Shown here: piece after piece, positions 26,346 to 35,877 of the stretch | Numbering within the stretch: position 1 is the stretch's first letter | Layout: the number at the start of each line of letters is the position of its first letter | From: Algoriphagus marinus | Lineage (GTDB): Bacteria > Bacteroidota > Bacteroidia > Cytophagales > Cyclobacteriaceae | Direction of reading: 5' to 3' | DNA length: 64,000 nt | Assembly: GCF_001936475.1 (NCBI RefSeq) | Contig: NZ_MSPQ01000012.1 | Coordinates: forward strand, 95,528 to 159,527 | The notes under the pieces: generated by a model | Database searches by the model: none | What the model saw: the letters and a program-made list of their open reading frames with translations, nothing else | Told to the model about the DNA's origin: nothing | Made by a program: the position numbers and the translations under genes

Positions 26346-27392
26346 ATGAAGATTTTCCAATGCGGATACTGCCATCATCCTTTATTTTTTGAAAGCTATT
26401 CCTGCGGAAATTGTGGACACAAATCTGGTTACCGCGATTCAGATCGACAGATGCTTACTTTTGATGCAGATTCAGATCGATTGATTTCGGACCGAGAACA
26501 GCTTGAATATAAGTTTTGTAGAAATCATCAGCATGATGTCTGCAATTGGTTGATCCCGATCGAATCCTCCTCCAACTTTTGCACCGCCTGCCAGCTCAAT
26601 CGTACGATCCCTAATCTTTCAGATGAGCAGAATTTCCCAAAATGGAAAAACCTTGAAGTTGCGAAGCACCGATTAATTTATCAATTGCAAAAGATCGGTT
26701 TACCCTTGCCCAGCAAATTGAAAGATGCTAACGGACTTTGTTTTGATTTTGTGTCTCGCCAAGCCAATTCCCAATTGATGACCGGACATGCCAATGGCGT
26801 GATTACTATTCTTCTACGTGAGGCAGACTCTGTCCTTCGAGAGCAGATGCGGATGCAGCTTTTGGAGCCCTATCGAACCTTGATTGGTCACTTAAGACAT
26901 GAAGTGGGACATTATTTTTGGGATCGATTGGTCTACACGGATCCGGAAGTTTTGGCAGAATTTAGAGCGATTTTCGGGGATGAGAGAGCCTCTTATGGAG
27001 AATCGCTGAAATCCTATTACAAAAATGGAGCTCCAGATAATTGGCAGGATTCTTTTATCAGTAAGTATGCTACTGCGCATGCTTGGGAAGATTGGGCTGA
27101 GACTTGGGCGCATTACCTTCATATTATGGATATGGTGGAGACCGCACACTTTTTCGGGGTGAAGGTTGACCCTTCGGAGACTTTGAAAGGAATGGAAGCA
27201 AATGTGAGTTTTGATCCTTATTCAGAGTCTGATTTTCAGACGATTGTAGAAACTTGTGTTCCGCTTTCTTTTGCCGTCAATAGCATCAATCGAGCTATGG
27301 GTGTTCCGGATGTTTATCCATTTGTCATTAGCCAAGGAGTGGTGGAAAAGATGAAATTTATTCATCGCCTTTTGGCTAAACTAAAAAGGTGA
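26346..27392 (+). CDS. Zinc-ribbon putative metallopeptidase (Peptidase_Mx family)
   Basis: A 348-residue protein. The N-terminal ~30 residues form a zinc ribbon (CGYCHHPLFFESYSCGNC), with a second cysteine pair at about 75-85 (NFCTACQ). The C-terminal two-thirds contain the gluzincin-type motif HEVGHYFWD, with AWEDWAETWAHYLHI downstream supplying a likely third metal ligand Glu. This domain pair is found in many bacteria, usually alone, and no substrate is established. No signal peptide, so it is cytoplasmic. It is monocistronic. Confidence 0.86.
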   Translation: MKIFQCGYCHHPLFFESYSCGNCGHKSGYRDSDRQMLTFDADSDRLISDREQLEYKFCRNHQHDVCNWLIPIESSSNFCTACQLNRTIPNLSDEQNFPKWKNLEVAKHRLIYQLQKIGLPLPSKLKDANGLCFDFVSRQANSQLMTGHANGVITILLREADSVLREQMRMQLLEPYRTLIGHLRHEVGHYFWDRLVYTDPEVLAEFRAIFGDERASYGESLKSYYKNGAPDNWQDSFISKYATAHAWEDWAETWAHYLHIMDMVETAHFFGVKVDPSETLKGMEANVSFDPYSESDFQTIVETCVPLSFAVNSINRAMGVPDVYPFVISQGVVEKMKFIHRLLAKLKR

Positions 27393-27639
27393 AATCAGTT
27401 TTTATGTTTTTGACCTGAAAAATTGATTCTCACCAAAATTGAAGTTATCGGTCTCCATATTTTTTCCGATCAGTTCTTTTTCCTTCAAAGTTTTCGGAGA
27501 CTTTAGCGGTTTCTAAGTCCATTTCTCATCTATTATCGGGGTGTTCTAGGACATTCCAACTCTTTTCCTTTTTCATCGGTCTATAATTGTTTTTTTAATG
27601 GTCATATAGCCTGTACCGAGAATCGGGAGAATGCCCTGA

Positions 27640-27657
27640 TCCCGATATTTATCGGGA
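27640..27657. repeat. Short palindrome TCCCGATA-TT-TATCGGGA
   Basis: Perfect 8-base arms around two T residues. The compact form without a T tail resembles short dispersed palindromes rather than a terminator. Confidence 0.5.
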
Positions 27658-27787
27658 CATTCCCCTGTGAGTCGACCGCTCGATATGGGCATTTCATTTT
27701 TGAAAATGAAAACTTCTGATCAAATAAGTAAAACTAGGCTGAGTTTATAGTTCTGATTCCATGCTTAGGATAGCGATCTAAGGAGGA

Positions 27788-27812
27788 TAAAATGATTATT
27801 ATCATCATTTTA
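27788..27812. promoter_or_regulatory. Operator-like palindrome before ppsA
   Basis: Perfect 9-base inverted repeat TAAAATGAT (27788-27796) and ATCATTTTA (27804-27812) with a 7-base spacer, 82 bases before the ppsA start. The size fits binding by a dimeric regulator; a stem-loop in the leader is the alternative. Confidence 0.35.
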
Positions 27813-27894
27813 CCTCAAATGAATCATGCTTAAAGCAAGGTCTATTGGCTAAATTGGGCTATTCTCAAAACTTAGACTAATCTCAAAAAACTGT

Positions 27895-30264
27895 ATGGAT
27901 AATTTGGTGATTTCATTTGGAAAAATCGGAATAGAGGATGTCCCAAAAGTTGGCGGAAAGAATGCCTCTTTGGGAGAAATGTATCAAAAACTAACTCCCT
28001 TGGGTATTCGGATCCCCAATGGATTTGCAGTTACCTCAACGGGTTTTAGGCTATTTATTGAAGAAAACAATCTTAAGCAAGCGATCCAAGATCAATTAGC
28101 AAAGCTGGAACTCAAGACTTTTTCGAATCTTCGGGAAGTATCGGATGGAATTAAATCTCTTATTCTTAAAGGAGAAATCCCGGAAAAACTGACCAAGGAA
28201 ATCATTCAATCCTATAATTCTCTGGGTGGAGCAAATCGTCCGGATCCTGATGTGGCAGTAAGAAGCAGCGCAACTGCAGAAGACCTTCCCGGGGCGAGTT
28301 TTGCTGGATTACATGAGTCATTTTTAAATATTAATGGCGAAAAAGCTTTGTTAAAAGCTGTTCGTTCTTGTTTTGCCTCCATGTACAATGGTAGGGCGAT
28401 AAAGTACCGCCATGATAAAGGATTTGACAAACATGAAATAGCTCTTTCTGTAGGGGTGCAGCTAATGGTAAGGGCAGACAAAGCAAGCAGCGGGGTGTGT
28501 TTTTCCATCGATCCTGAATCCGGTTTTACTAATTCCGTGCTGGTAACAGGTTGCTGGGGGCTTGGAGAGAATATTGTTCAGGGAGCAGTTATACCGGATG
28601 AGTATTTGGTGTTTAAGCCAAGTCTTGAAAAAGGGAAAAAAGCGGTTATTTCTAAAAAGGCAGGATCGAAGACGAAAACAATGGTGTATTCGGATTCCGG
28701 TGGTGTGGTCAATTTGGATACTCCTCTAGACAAACAAAGAGCGCTCACGCTAAGCGATAATGAAGTGGAAACTTTGGGGAAATGGTCTGTTGAAATTGAG
28801 AAGCATTACAAACTTCCCATGGACATCGAATGGGCAAAGGATGGAATTACCGAAGAACTTTTTATCGTGCAGGCCAGACCGGAAACGATACATGCGGATA
28901 AAGATCCATATCTGCTAAAAGAATTTGACTTGGTGGGAAAAGGTAAACTACTCAGTACAGGTTATGCCATCGGAGCTGGAATTACCTCCGGAAAAGTAAA
29001 AATCATTATGTCTCCCACCGAAGCTGATCTATTGGAAGAGGGGGATATCCTGGTCACAGAGGTAACTAATCCGGATTGGGATCCTGTTATGAAAAAGGCC
29101 GGAGCGATCATTACCACAAAAGGTGGCCGAACCAGTCATGCTGCTATAGTAGCTCGAGAAGTAGGAGCTTTGGCGATTGTAGGTGCAGAGGGAGCTTTGG
29201 AAACTCTCAAGAATGGAGATGTAGTTACCATTGATAATTCTTCCGGGAAAATGGGAAAAGTGTATGAAGGAAAGTTGGAATGGACCACTACCGAACATGA
29301 TTTTCATGGTTTAGAACTTCCAAAGACTAAGCCCATGTTTATTCTGGCAGATCCGGATAAAGCATTTAACCTTTCTTTTTTTCCAAATCAAGGTGTAGGG
29401 TTGATGCGGATGGAGTTTGTAGTGAATAGTAGTATTCGTATTCATCCTATGGCTTTGGTGCATTTTGACCAGCTCGAGAATCAGGAGGAGAAAGCACAGA
29501 TCGAAGACTTGTGCAAGGGATATTCAGAAAAGAAAGAATACTTTGTGGACAAGCTTTCTCAGGCTATTGCAACTATATCAGCAGCTTTTTATCCTAAGGA
29601 TGTGATCCTCAGAATGAGTGATTTCAAATCAAATGAATACGCCAATTTGCTGGGTGGTCATCAATTTGAAATGGATGAAGAAAATCCCATGCTGGGATTT
29701 CGAGGTGCTTCCCGCTACTACCATGAGCGCTACAAGGAAGGATTTGCCTTAGAATGCCAAGCCGTAAAAAGAGTACGTGATGACATGGGGTTGGAAAATC
29801 TAAAAATTATGATTCCTTTTTGCCGAACTCCTGAGGAGGGGAAAAAGGTAATTGAGATTCTCAAAGAGCAGGGGATTAAGCAAGGCGAAAATGGATTAGA
29901 AATCTATGTGATGGCAGAAATCCCTTCCAATGTGATTTTGGCAAAGGAATTTGCGGAGATTTTTGATGGGTTTTCCATTGGGTCCAATGATCTGACACAG
30001 CTTACGCTCGGTGTAGACCGGGATTCGGAAGTATTAAGTGAGCTTTTTGATGAGAGCAATCCGGCAGTCAAATGGATGATTTCGGAAGTGATCCGTGCAG
30101 CAAAAGCAAATGGAAAGAAAATAGGACTGTGTGGGCAAGCGCCTAGTGATGATCCTTCCTTCGCGAAATTTCTGATAGCTCAGGGGATTGACAGTATTTC
30201 CTTTAATGCGGATGCTTTGCTTAAAGGAATTGAAAATATGATTGAAGCCGAAACCAAAAAATAA
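27895..30264 (+). CDS. ppsA: Phosphoenolpyruvate synthase
   Basis: A 789-residue PEP synthase (pyruvate, water dikinase), which makes PEP, AMP and phosphate from pyruvate and ATP for gluconeogenesis. The N-terminal ATP-grasp part shows KVGGKNASLGEMYQ and AVRSSATAEDLPGASFAG; the phosphohistidine domain has TTKGGRTSHAAIVAREVG with the swivelling His; the C-terminal PEP/pyruvate barrel has GFSIGSNDLTQLTLGVDRDS and the acid/base Cys in GLCGQAPSDDP. Length is close to the E. coli enzyme (792). An SDR gene follows after 11 bases on the same strand. No PpsR regulatory kinase gene is next to it. Confidence 0.95.
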   Translation: MDNLVISFGKIGIEDVPKVGGKNASLGEMYQKLTPLGIRIPNGFAVTSTGFRLFIEENNLKQAIQDQLAKLELKTFSNLREVSDGIKSLILKGEIPEKLTKEIIQSYNSLGGANRPDPDVAVRSSATAEDLPGASFAGLHESFLNINGEKALLKAVRSCFASMYNGRAIKYRHDKGFDKHEIALSVGVQLMVRADKASSGVCFSIDPESGFTNSVLVTGCWGLGENIVQGAVIPDEYLVFKPSLEKGKKAVISKKAGSKTKTMVYSDSGGVVNLDTPLDKQRALTLSDNEVETLGKWSVEIEKHYKLPMDIEWAKDGITEELFIVQARPETIHADKDPYLLKEFDLVGKGKLLSTGYAIGAGITSGKVKIIMSPTEADLLEEGDILVTEVTNPDWDPVMKKAGAIITTKGGRTSHAAIVAREVGALAIVGAEGALETLKNGDVVTIDNSSGKMGKVYEGKLEWTTTEHDFHGLELPKTKPMFILADPDKAFNLSFFPNQGVGLMRMEFVVNSSIRIHPMALVHFDQLENQEEKAQIEDLCKGYSEKKEYFVDKLSQAIATISAAFYPKDVILRMSDFKSNEYANLLGGHQFEMDEENPMLGFRGASRYYHERYKEGFALECQAVKRVRDDMGLENLKIMIPFCRTPEEGKKVIEILKEQGIKQGENGLEIYVMAEIPSNVILAKEFAEIFDGFSIGSNDLTQLTLGVDRDSEVLSELFDESNPAVKWMISEVIRAAKANGKKIGLCGQAPSDDPSFAKFLIAQGIDSISFNADALLKGIENMIEAETKK

Positions 30265-30275
30265 ACCTCAGGACA

Positions 30276-31034
30276 ATGAAAAAGCTGGAAAATAAAACTG
30301 CAATAGTAACGGGAGCAGCATCAGGAATGGGAAGAGCCATCGCTAGACTTTTCGCTTTAAATGGAGCAAAAGTGGTAGCAGTGGATCTCAACCCAGATGA
30401 TGCCATGGGCGTGGCTGAAATGATCAGAATGGAAGGTGGACATGCTATAGGATTGAAATGTGATGTTTCCGATGAAGCACAGGTAAAAAAAATGATTCAT
30501 GCAGCCATTTTGGAATTTGGTTCCATAGATGTCCTGGTCAATAATGCCGGAATCATGGACAATTTCACTCCTTTGGATAAAGTTACTGATGAGCTTTGGA
30601 CCAAAGTGATGGGGGTAAATATCAACGGACCTTTTTATACTTCTAGAGAAGCTATTGCTCAGATGTTAAAGCAAGGGAAAGGAGTGATGATCCATGTTTC
30701 TTCAGTAGGAGGAACCCATGGTGGAAGAGCTGGATTAGCCTATACCACTTCCAAGCATGCTTTGGTAGGGATGAGTGGAAATATTGGATTCATGTATGCT
30801 AAAAAGGGAATTCGAAGCAATGTTATTGCCCCTGGCGGAGTCAATACCAATATCATGAAAAATGCGGTGCCTGATGAAGAAGGAGCGGCGCTTTGTAGCT
30901 CAGGTGCTGGATCCATGCCGCGTATGGGAGAATCTGATGAGATTGCAAAAGTTGCCCTGTTTCTGGCCACCGATGATTCTTCTTTTGTAAATGGGGAAGT
31001 GCTGACTGCTGACGGAGGTTGGACGGCCTACTAA
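30276..31034 (+). CDS. SDR family oxidoreductase cotranscribed with ppsA
   Basis: A 252-residue classical SDR with TGAASGMGRAIA (cofactor glycines), VDLNPDDAM with an acidic residue after the second strand (NAD+ preference), NNAG, the Ser in VSSVGG, and YTTSKHA holding the catalytic Tyr and Lys. The closing NGEVLTADGGWTAY is standard. It starts 11 bases after ppsA, so they share a transcript; a link between a dehydrogenase and PEP synthesis is unusual and may indicate that its product feeds pyruvate. Substrate unknown. Confidence 0.87.
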   Translation: MKKLENKTAIVTGAASGMGRAIARLFALNGAKVVAVDLNPDDAMGVAEMIRMEGGHAIGLKCDVSDEAQVKKMIHAAILEFGSIDVLVNNAGIMDNFTPLDKVTDELWTKVMGVNINGPFYTSREAIAQMLKQGKGVMIHVSSVGGTHGGRAGLAYTTSKHALVGMSGNIGFMYAKKGIRSNVIAPGGVNTNIMKNAVPDEEGAALCSSGAGSMPRMGESDEIAKVALFLATDDSSFVNGEVLTADGGWTAY

Positions 31035-31065
31035 TGTGAAATAGAGCGCATTTAGTTTTTCTTCT

Positions 31066-32493
31066 TTATTTCGGAGTGATAGTCACGATTACTCGTTTAT
31101 ACCGTGACAATTGAGGTTCTCCTCTGTCTGTCACTTTCAAGATGAAATGAGCAGTTTCTTCTTTTGTTACCTCAGGAGCTGTATAATAGACTACATGCAC
31201 ATTTTCAGCACCATTTACTGGGATCAACTTTTTATAGCTCCCTGCTTCGGGATAATTAAACCATAAAAAGCTAAAGCTATCTCCATCGGGATCGGTAGTT
31301 TCAAAAGCATCCAAGGTGAAATTTGATCCTGATTTCACAGTTAGGTGATCGGGATGACTTAATACTGGGACAGGAGGGTGATTCGCTTCTTTGAAGGACA
31401 TCAATCCCCAGTCCATTCTAGCGGCGAAATCATTTTGGAAATCATCTCTCCAGCGCCAAAGGGTAACCTTATCATTGTTAAAAGAAATGCTGTCTTTTTT
31501 CACTGATCTGCCAAATTCATTCGGAATGTAGGGGGTATAATTATCACTACTATTTGTCCAAATAGATCTTGTCTCTGGGGCTATAGGCACGATTGAATTT
31601 CCTTTTTTAGTGTTAGAAAAGTCGGGCTTTGATAATTCATAGCGGCCACCCCAGCCACCCCATTCAGGGTGTTCGGCCATATTTAGTCCATTTTGAATTA
31701 GGGATAAAAATGCAGGAGTATCACCTTCCACTCCCCAGGCAACGTCCGGGTAAACTTCACCCAAAGGACCGTGATTCTGTTGGATGTTTTGGGCAATCCA
31801 AGAATTGCTAATGCTGGCATTATCAATTCCTTTCACATAACTATTGATTCCAGTCCAGGTAGCACTGCCATAATCATCCCCGGGACTAACGATATAGAAC
31901 AAATCAGGGAAAGTGTTCCGAATCCAAATTCCACTATCATCTTGATCAGAAATGGTGTAGACTCTCAACTTGGAAATAAGTCTTGCGGATTCTTCTTTGC
32001 TTTTGGTTTTATCAATTTTGTATAACGCCTGAGCAAGTGTGTTGACGCCTCCCCAAGTAGAAATCCAAAGCGGTCGATTATCTTCTTTTTCAAGGCTTTT
32101 TATGATCCATTCCGAACCTTCAGAATCCATTCCCTCTCCAACTCCTTCCATTCCGTATGTAGGCAAGCCTCTTTTTATAAGAGTGGCAAGTGCTTTGGCT
32201 TCGGGAAATCCAGATTCGTGTTTTAATAAGTTTGGTTGGACTTCCCCATATGCGTTAATTACCTTTTCAATAGATTCAGGGTGAATACTCGATGTCATCC
32301 AGCAGGAAGTAGTAGCTATAATGCCTTCGATATCAATTTGATTTGAGTATAAAAGAAGCCGGACAAGTGACTGGGTATCATCTGGGTCAGCCTCAATATC
32401 AGTTAATATAATCACTCTGTTTTTTTGGTCATTTTGACCAAAAATGGAATTGGAAGTCAGTCCAAAAAGGATAAAAAGGATAAACATTCTCAT
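31066..32493 (-). CDS. Secreted DUF1593 (nucleoside hydrolase-like) protein
   Basis: A 475-residue secreted protein (signal MRMFILFILFGLTSNSIFG). Residues ~25-310 match the DUF1593 domain, related to nucleoside hydrolases: ILTDIEADPDDTQSLVRLLL carries the Asp cluster that binds calcium in that superfamily. The C-terminal ~90 residues form an immunoglobulin-like beta domain (FTLDAFETTDPDGDSFSFLW). Proteins of this layout occur in glycan-utilisation loci of Bacteroidota and planctomycetes and may cleave glycosidic bonds, but no activity is established. Convergent with the ppsA operon. Confidence 0.87.
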   Translation of the reverse strand: MRMFILFILFGLTSNSIFGQNDQKNRVIILTDIEADPDDTQSLVRLLLYSNQIDIEGIIATTSCWMTSSIHPESIEKVINAYGEVQPNLLKHESGFPEAKALATLIKRGLPTYGMEGVGEGMDSEGSEWIIKSLEKEDNRPLWISTWGGVNTLAQALYKIDKTKSKEESARLISKLRVYTISDQDDSGIWIRNTFPDLFYIVSPGDDYGSATWTGINSYVKGIDNASISNSWIAQNIQQNHGPLGEVYPDVAWGVEGDTPAFLSLIQNGLNMAEHPEWGGWGGRYELSKPDFSNTKKGNSIVPIAPETRSIWTNSSDNYTPYIPNEFGRSVKKDSISFNNDKVTLWRWRDDFQNDFAARMDWGLMSFKEANHPPVPVLSHPDHLTVKSGSNFTLDAFETTDPDGDSFSFLWFNYPEAGSYKKLIPVNGAENVHVVYYTAPEVTKEETAHFILKVTDRGEPQLSRYKRVIVTITPK

Positions 32494-32606
32494 AACAATA
32501 GTTTTAGGATGGGCTATGAAGGTAGTACCTAAGATGCAAAAAAAAATGGCAAATGTTCTTTGCCTTGGCCGCTCGATGAAAGCGGTCTGTCATATTGTGG
32601 ATGATT

Positions 32607-32665
32607 AATTCTAGGTTAATAATGACCTAGAATTGAATCCCAAAACAAGTTTATTGGTTTGGGAT
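32607..32665. repeat. Two adjacent perfect hairpins
   Basis: AATTCTAGGT (32607-32616) pairs with ACCTAGAATT (32625-32634); directly after it ATCCCAAA (32638-32645 region) pairs with TTTGGGAT (32658-32665). They lie between the lipoprotein gene's 3' end and the DUF1593 gene. Neither has a clear T tail, so they may be mRNA-stabilising or repeat-derived structures rather than terminators. Confidence 0.5.
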
Positions 32666-32762
32666 AACAGGGAAAATACTTTCCGGCAGGATAATTACAT
32701 CCCTATTCACTCTGAAAGAATATTTTTGAAGTTGCTTCTTTAGATTGGAAGACTCTTAGTGA

Positions 32763-33224
32763 TTAATTTTTTTCAAATGTCAAGAGATCAGTGCCTCCAT
32801 TTCCTCCACTAACATCAATTAGTTCTATTTTCTTGGAAGAATGAGAAACAATATCCCAATCATCATTTATTTCCTCAAAGTCATTGGTTAGATTAAAGAA
32901 GATGTTAAAGTCTAAATCATCCTTACTGTCATCATTACTGTTGGAACCAGTGATGCTCCATGTTCCATTATAGTTATTTGTGCCATTAGTAGCATTTAAT
33001 ACACCACTACTGTTAAACCTGAAATTGTAGCCGGTGAAATGATTTGTTTCGTCAGTTCCTGAGTCAATAAACTTTGTGATGCGCCAATTTCCATTTTGAA
33101 CAGAAACTTCAACTTGCTGCTTTATGGTGTTTGTTGGATCGTCATCTTCTTTAGTGCAAGAGACTACTGCAAAAAGCCCTGCTAAACAGGCGAAAATTAG
33201 AATTCGAATTTTTCGTGTATCCAT
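32763..33224 (-). CDS. Small lipoprotein, lipocalin-like candidate
   Basis: The ATG at 33224 gives 153 residues with a lipoprotein signal (IFACLAGLFAVVSC). The mature part is acidic and beta-rich: GNWRITKFIDSGTDETNHF, FRFNSSGVLNATNG, YNGTWSITGSN and IVSHSSKKIELIDVS. This order of strands (WRI...F.FN..G.L...W.I) is typical of small lipocalin-like lipoproteins in Bacteroidota, whose ligand is unknown. Monocistronic. Confidence 0.7.
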   Translation of the reverse strand: MDTRKIRILIFACLAGLFAVVSCTKEDDDPTNTIKQQVEVSVQNGNWRITKFIDSGTDETNHFTGYNFRFNSSGVLNATNGTNNYNGTWSITGSNSNDDSKDDLDFNIFFNLTNDFEEINDDWDIVSHSSKKIELIDVSGGNGGTDLLTFEKN

Positions 33225-33343
33225 GATTTTGGTATTTATGGATAGTAACGTTTTCAATGGATTTTAATTCAGGAATCTGGGCTTAAAATTGGATCAAATG
33301 CCATTCCCTTAATCGGATTAGAGGTTTTATTTATATATGTCAA

Positions 33344-33787
33344 TTATCTTCTGTAAAAAATATAGTCTGAAACAAAGGATTCGAGTCCGTTCTCTTTGAA
33401 CTCAGTTACGAGTTGAGCTCGATGATAAGTGGAGTGATTCACCACATGAAATAAGATGTCTCTGACGCTACTATCATAGTTTTGACCTTGGCTGTTTGTG
33501 TAGTTGATTATTCTTTCGAAGTCAAAATTGTCTATTATGGATATGGAGTTTTCAAAATTCGCTTGATTGATGGATTTAAAATTTTGAATGGAATGAATGT
33601 CCCAAACTCCGAAAGGTATATCCCTTGGGTCTATCCGAGTGTTCCAAATCTGATGTGCATTGAGGATATGGCTAAAAAGCTTTAGGGAATTATCGGAAAT
33701 CAGTTCAGGTTTTTCGATAAGTAGGTCCGCCATTTTTTGGTTATAATGATGGCTGTATTCAAATAACTCTTTAAAAAATGGGATCAT
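33344..33787 (-). CDS. DinB family protein
   Basis: A 147-residue four-helix DinB/YfiT-type protein. The three metal-binding His positions are visible: HILNAHQIWNTRI near residue 45, and DILFHVVNHSTYHRAQL with two His near residues 115-125. The family includes bacillithiol- and mycothiol-dependent transferases and proteins of unknown role; in Bacteroidota they are often thiol-transferase-like. Not induced-damage polymerase (DinB the polymerase is unrelated). Confidence 0.85.
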   Translation of the reverse strand: MIPFFKELFEYSHHYNQKMADLLIEKPELISDNSLKLFSHILNAHQIWNTRIDPRDIPFGVWDIHSIQNFKSINQANFENSISIIDNFDFERIINYTNSQGQNYDSSVRDILFHVVNHSTYHRAQLVTEFKENGLESFVSDYIFYRR

Positions 33788-33868
33788 TATTTCTCTTTTG
33801 GTCTGTAGTAAATCTTTGTCAACAATTTAGCTTAAAAATTCACATTGGGAACTTAGTGTCGCCATCAA

Positions 33869-35011
33869 TTAGCGTTCGCTAGGATCTTCAATACTGTTGT
33901 TTTTAGTGGGGTCTTTGAAAAAGGGAAATATAAATTGACGTGAAAATCCTTTTGGGAATTTCACATCCCCAAGTCCAGTGCTTTTTGGCCAGCTTTTTCC
34001 AATCGGATAATAGGTGCCAAATAACATATCAATAAAAGGGAAATGGATGGCGAAATTCTTATTGTATGCTTTTGGGTCATCCGCATGATGCCAATGGTGG
34101 TATTGTGGTGTGACGAATACATAGCGAAGGAAACCGAAATTAATCCGGGTATTGGCATGTGCAAGAACTGCCTGAATGGAAACGATAACGATATATGCTA
34201 TAAAAACAGATTGACTAAATCCAAGCACATAAATCGGTAAAAATGAAAATGCTCGAACCAAAATTAAATCAACAAAATGGATTCTGGATCCAGCTAGCCA
34301 GTCGATGTCTTTTATAGAATGATGGACCGAATGAAAGCGCCATAAAAAAGGGGTTTTATGAAAAAAGTAATGTGAAATCCACTGAAATAAATCTGATACT
34401 ACCAATGCAAGAAATAATTGTGGGACAAACCAAATTCCTTGAATCCATTCTTGTAATCCTGTCAAACCGACATTTGAAAATAATCTTACTGCCGGCAGTT
34501 GGACGAGGACTCCGATCACTTGAATCAGTAAATGGCTTATTATAAAATAAACTAAATCAGTTCTCCATTCTTCATGAAATTTTGTTTGCTCTAACCTTTT
34601 TGGCAAAAACAATTCCATAGGGATGAATATGAGTGCAGAAATCAATAAATCAAGAATAAGCCAGTCCATTCCAATCGTGAATGATTTGGAATCTATTTCC
34701 TGAATTTGGTATTCCGGAAGTCCATTTTTTAAAAATATTGAAGCAGCGATAAGTAAGGTTGCAAAAAAGCCATGCTTAGTTTTTTTGCTTAAAACAAAAC
34801 TGGATAACGCAAAGCAGAATGATAGGGTAAGGACAATTAAAAAAGCCCATTTTACATAGTCTGGTTGATATAATTCCCGAAAGTCGCTGGTGGTTAAGTA
34901 TTCAGGAAAATAGGCGCAAACTGTCCCCCCAAAACAAAGAATTGCTAAAAAAATAGACAAATACCCACTGATGATTCCTTCTCCGATTTTGAGGCGCTTG
35001 TTTTCAGTCAT
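33869..35011 (-). CDS. Sterol desaturase/fatty acid hydroxylase family membrane protein
   Basis: A 380-residue membrane protein with seven or more hydrophobic segments. The C-terminal half carries the di-iron histidine clusters of the family: HYFFH, HSVHH and HYHHWHH. The N-terminal ~120 residues form an additional group of membrane helices not present in short family members. Such enzymes hydroxylate or desaturate lipids, carotenoids or ether lipids using O2. The next genes upstream on the strand encode an acyltransferase and an oxidase, but gaps of over 200 bases argue against one operon. Substrate unknown. Confidence 0.87.
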   Translation of the reverse strand: MTENKRLKIGEGIISGYLSIFLAILCFGGTVCAYFPEYLTTSDFRELYQPDYVKWAFLIVLTLSFCFALSSFVLSKKTKHGFFATLLIAASIFLKNGLPEYQIQEIDSKSFTIGMDWLILDLLISALIFIPMELFLPKRLEQTKFHEEWRTDLVYFIISHLLIQVIGVLVQLPAVRLFSNVGLTGLQEWIQGIWFVPQLFLALVVSDLFQWISHYFFHKTPFLWRFHSVHHSIKDIDWLAGSRIHFVDLILVRAFSFLPIYVLGFSQSVFIAYIVIVSIQAVLAHANTRINFGFLRYVFVTPQYHHWHHADDPKAYNKNFAIHFPFIDMLFGTYYPIGKSWPKSTGLGDVKFPKGFSRQFIFPFFKDPTKNNSIEDPSER

Positions 35012-35249
35012 TAGGTTTTTCCTTTTGAAGGATTTTCAGGTTAAAAATTTAATTGATTCAACTTCCTTTTTCTAGAGTTAAATCCTCTTTCCGTTTTTAT
35101 GATCAAATCAGTCGCTTCCTTGCATTTAATCCGCTATTTTAATCGGGTTAACCATCGGGATCATATGCTTTCGAAATTCAACTTTCTTATTTATTGAGAT
35201 TTAAACCTTATTCAGGAATTCAATTATATATTCTGGATTAAAGTCTTAA

Positions 35250-35801
35250 TCAATCCTTTAATTCCTTTATGATTTTCGCTGGATTTCCCCCGACAATGAC
35301 GTTATCAGGAACGTCTTTTGTAACGACGGAATGAGCTGCAACTATCGAATTGTTGCCAATTTTCACTCCTTTGAGAATCAAGGAATTCATTCCTACCCAA
35401 ACATTGTTTCCAATATTTATTGGGATTCTAACAGCGGGTTTTCTACGTTCTAAAATGTCAATTGATACTCTATGGGAATCATTGTCTACTATTTTAGTTC
35501 CAGGTCCAAACATACAATAGTCTCCAATTTTCACGCTTATATTACAATGGATCATTGTCCCATTTAGATTGCAATTATTACCAATAATAATTTCCGAATC
35601 CTTAAAATAAGTGTTTAAACCTGTGATATATAAATCACCATCGGGGTATGAATTAAGGGATACATTATCTCCTAAGACTATTTTTCCTGTATTTGATATT
35701 ACAACTCTGTTACCTCGGAGTGATTTGCCATAACTAACTCCTTGATTTATAACTTTCAGGTATAAAAATATCAAGTGCCATCCTTTTAATAACTTATTCA
35801 T
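35250..35801 (-). CDS. Hexapeptide-repeat acyltransferase (LbH fold)
   Basis: A 183-residue left-handed beta-helix protein: repeats such as [67 protein letters not shown], ending in [15 protein letters not shown]. The catalytic His of the acetyltransferase group is probably in DSHRV. Such enzymes O- or N-acetylate sugars in polysaccharide or antibiotic precursors. It lies alone, without glycosyltransferases nearby. Confidence 0.85.
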   Translation of the reverse strand: MNKLLKGWHLIFLYLKVINQGVSYGKSLRGNRVVISNTGKIVLGDNVSLNSYPDGDLYITGLNTYFKDSEIIIGNNCNLNGTMIHCNISVKIGDYCMFGPGTKIVDNDSHRVSIDILERRKPAVRIPINIGNNVWVGMNSLILKGVKIGNNSIVAAHSVVTKDVPDNVIVGGNPAKIIKELKD

Positions 35802-35877
35802 AATATGTATATGGTTAATTTAATCTTAGCTAATTGAATGTTAGTGAATAGTTTAGCTTTAAATTAATTGTTTTTTG

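Larger units (their letters stand above)
27393..27894. other. 502-base intergenic region upstream of ppsA with three palindromes
   Basis: I see no gene here. It holds three palindromes: TCCCGATA/TATCGGGA (27640-27657), TTTCATTTT/AAAATGAAA (27692-27711) and TAAAATGAT/ATCATTTTA (27788-27812). The first looks like a dispersed repeat; the last two are candidates for regulator binding or leader structure before the PEP synthase gene. Confidence 0.6.

Noticed and set aside
33372..33392. GATTCGAGTCC-like word resembling a tRNA T-loop
   Set aside because: It lies in the DinB coding sequence and no acceptor or anticodon stem could be drawn. No tRNA found elsewhere in the window.
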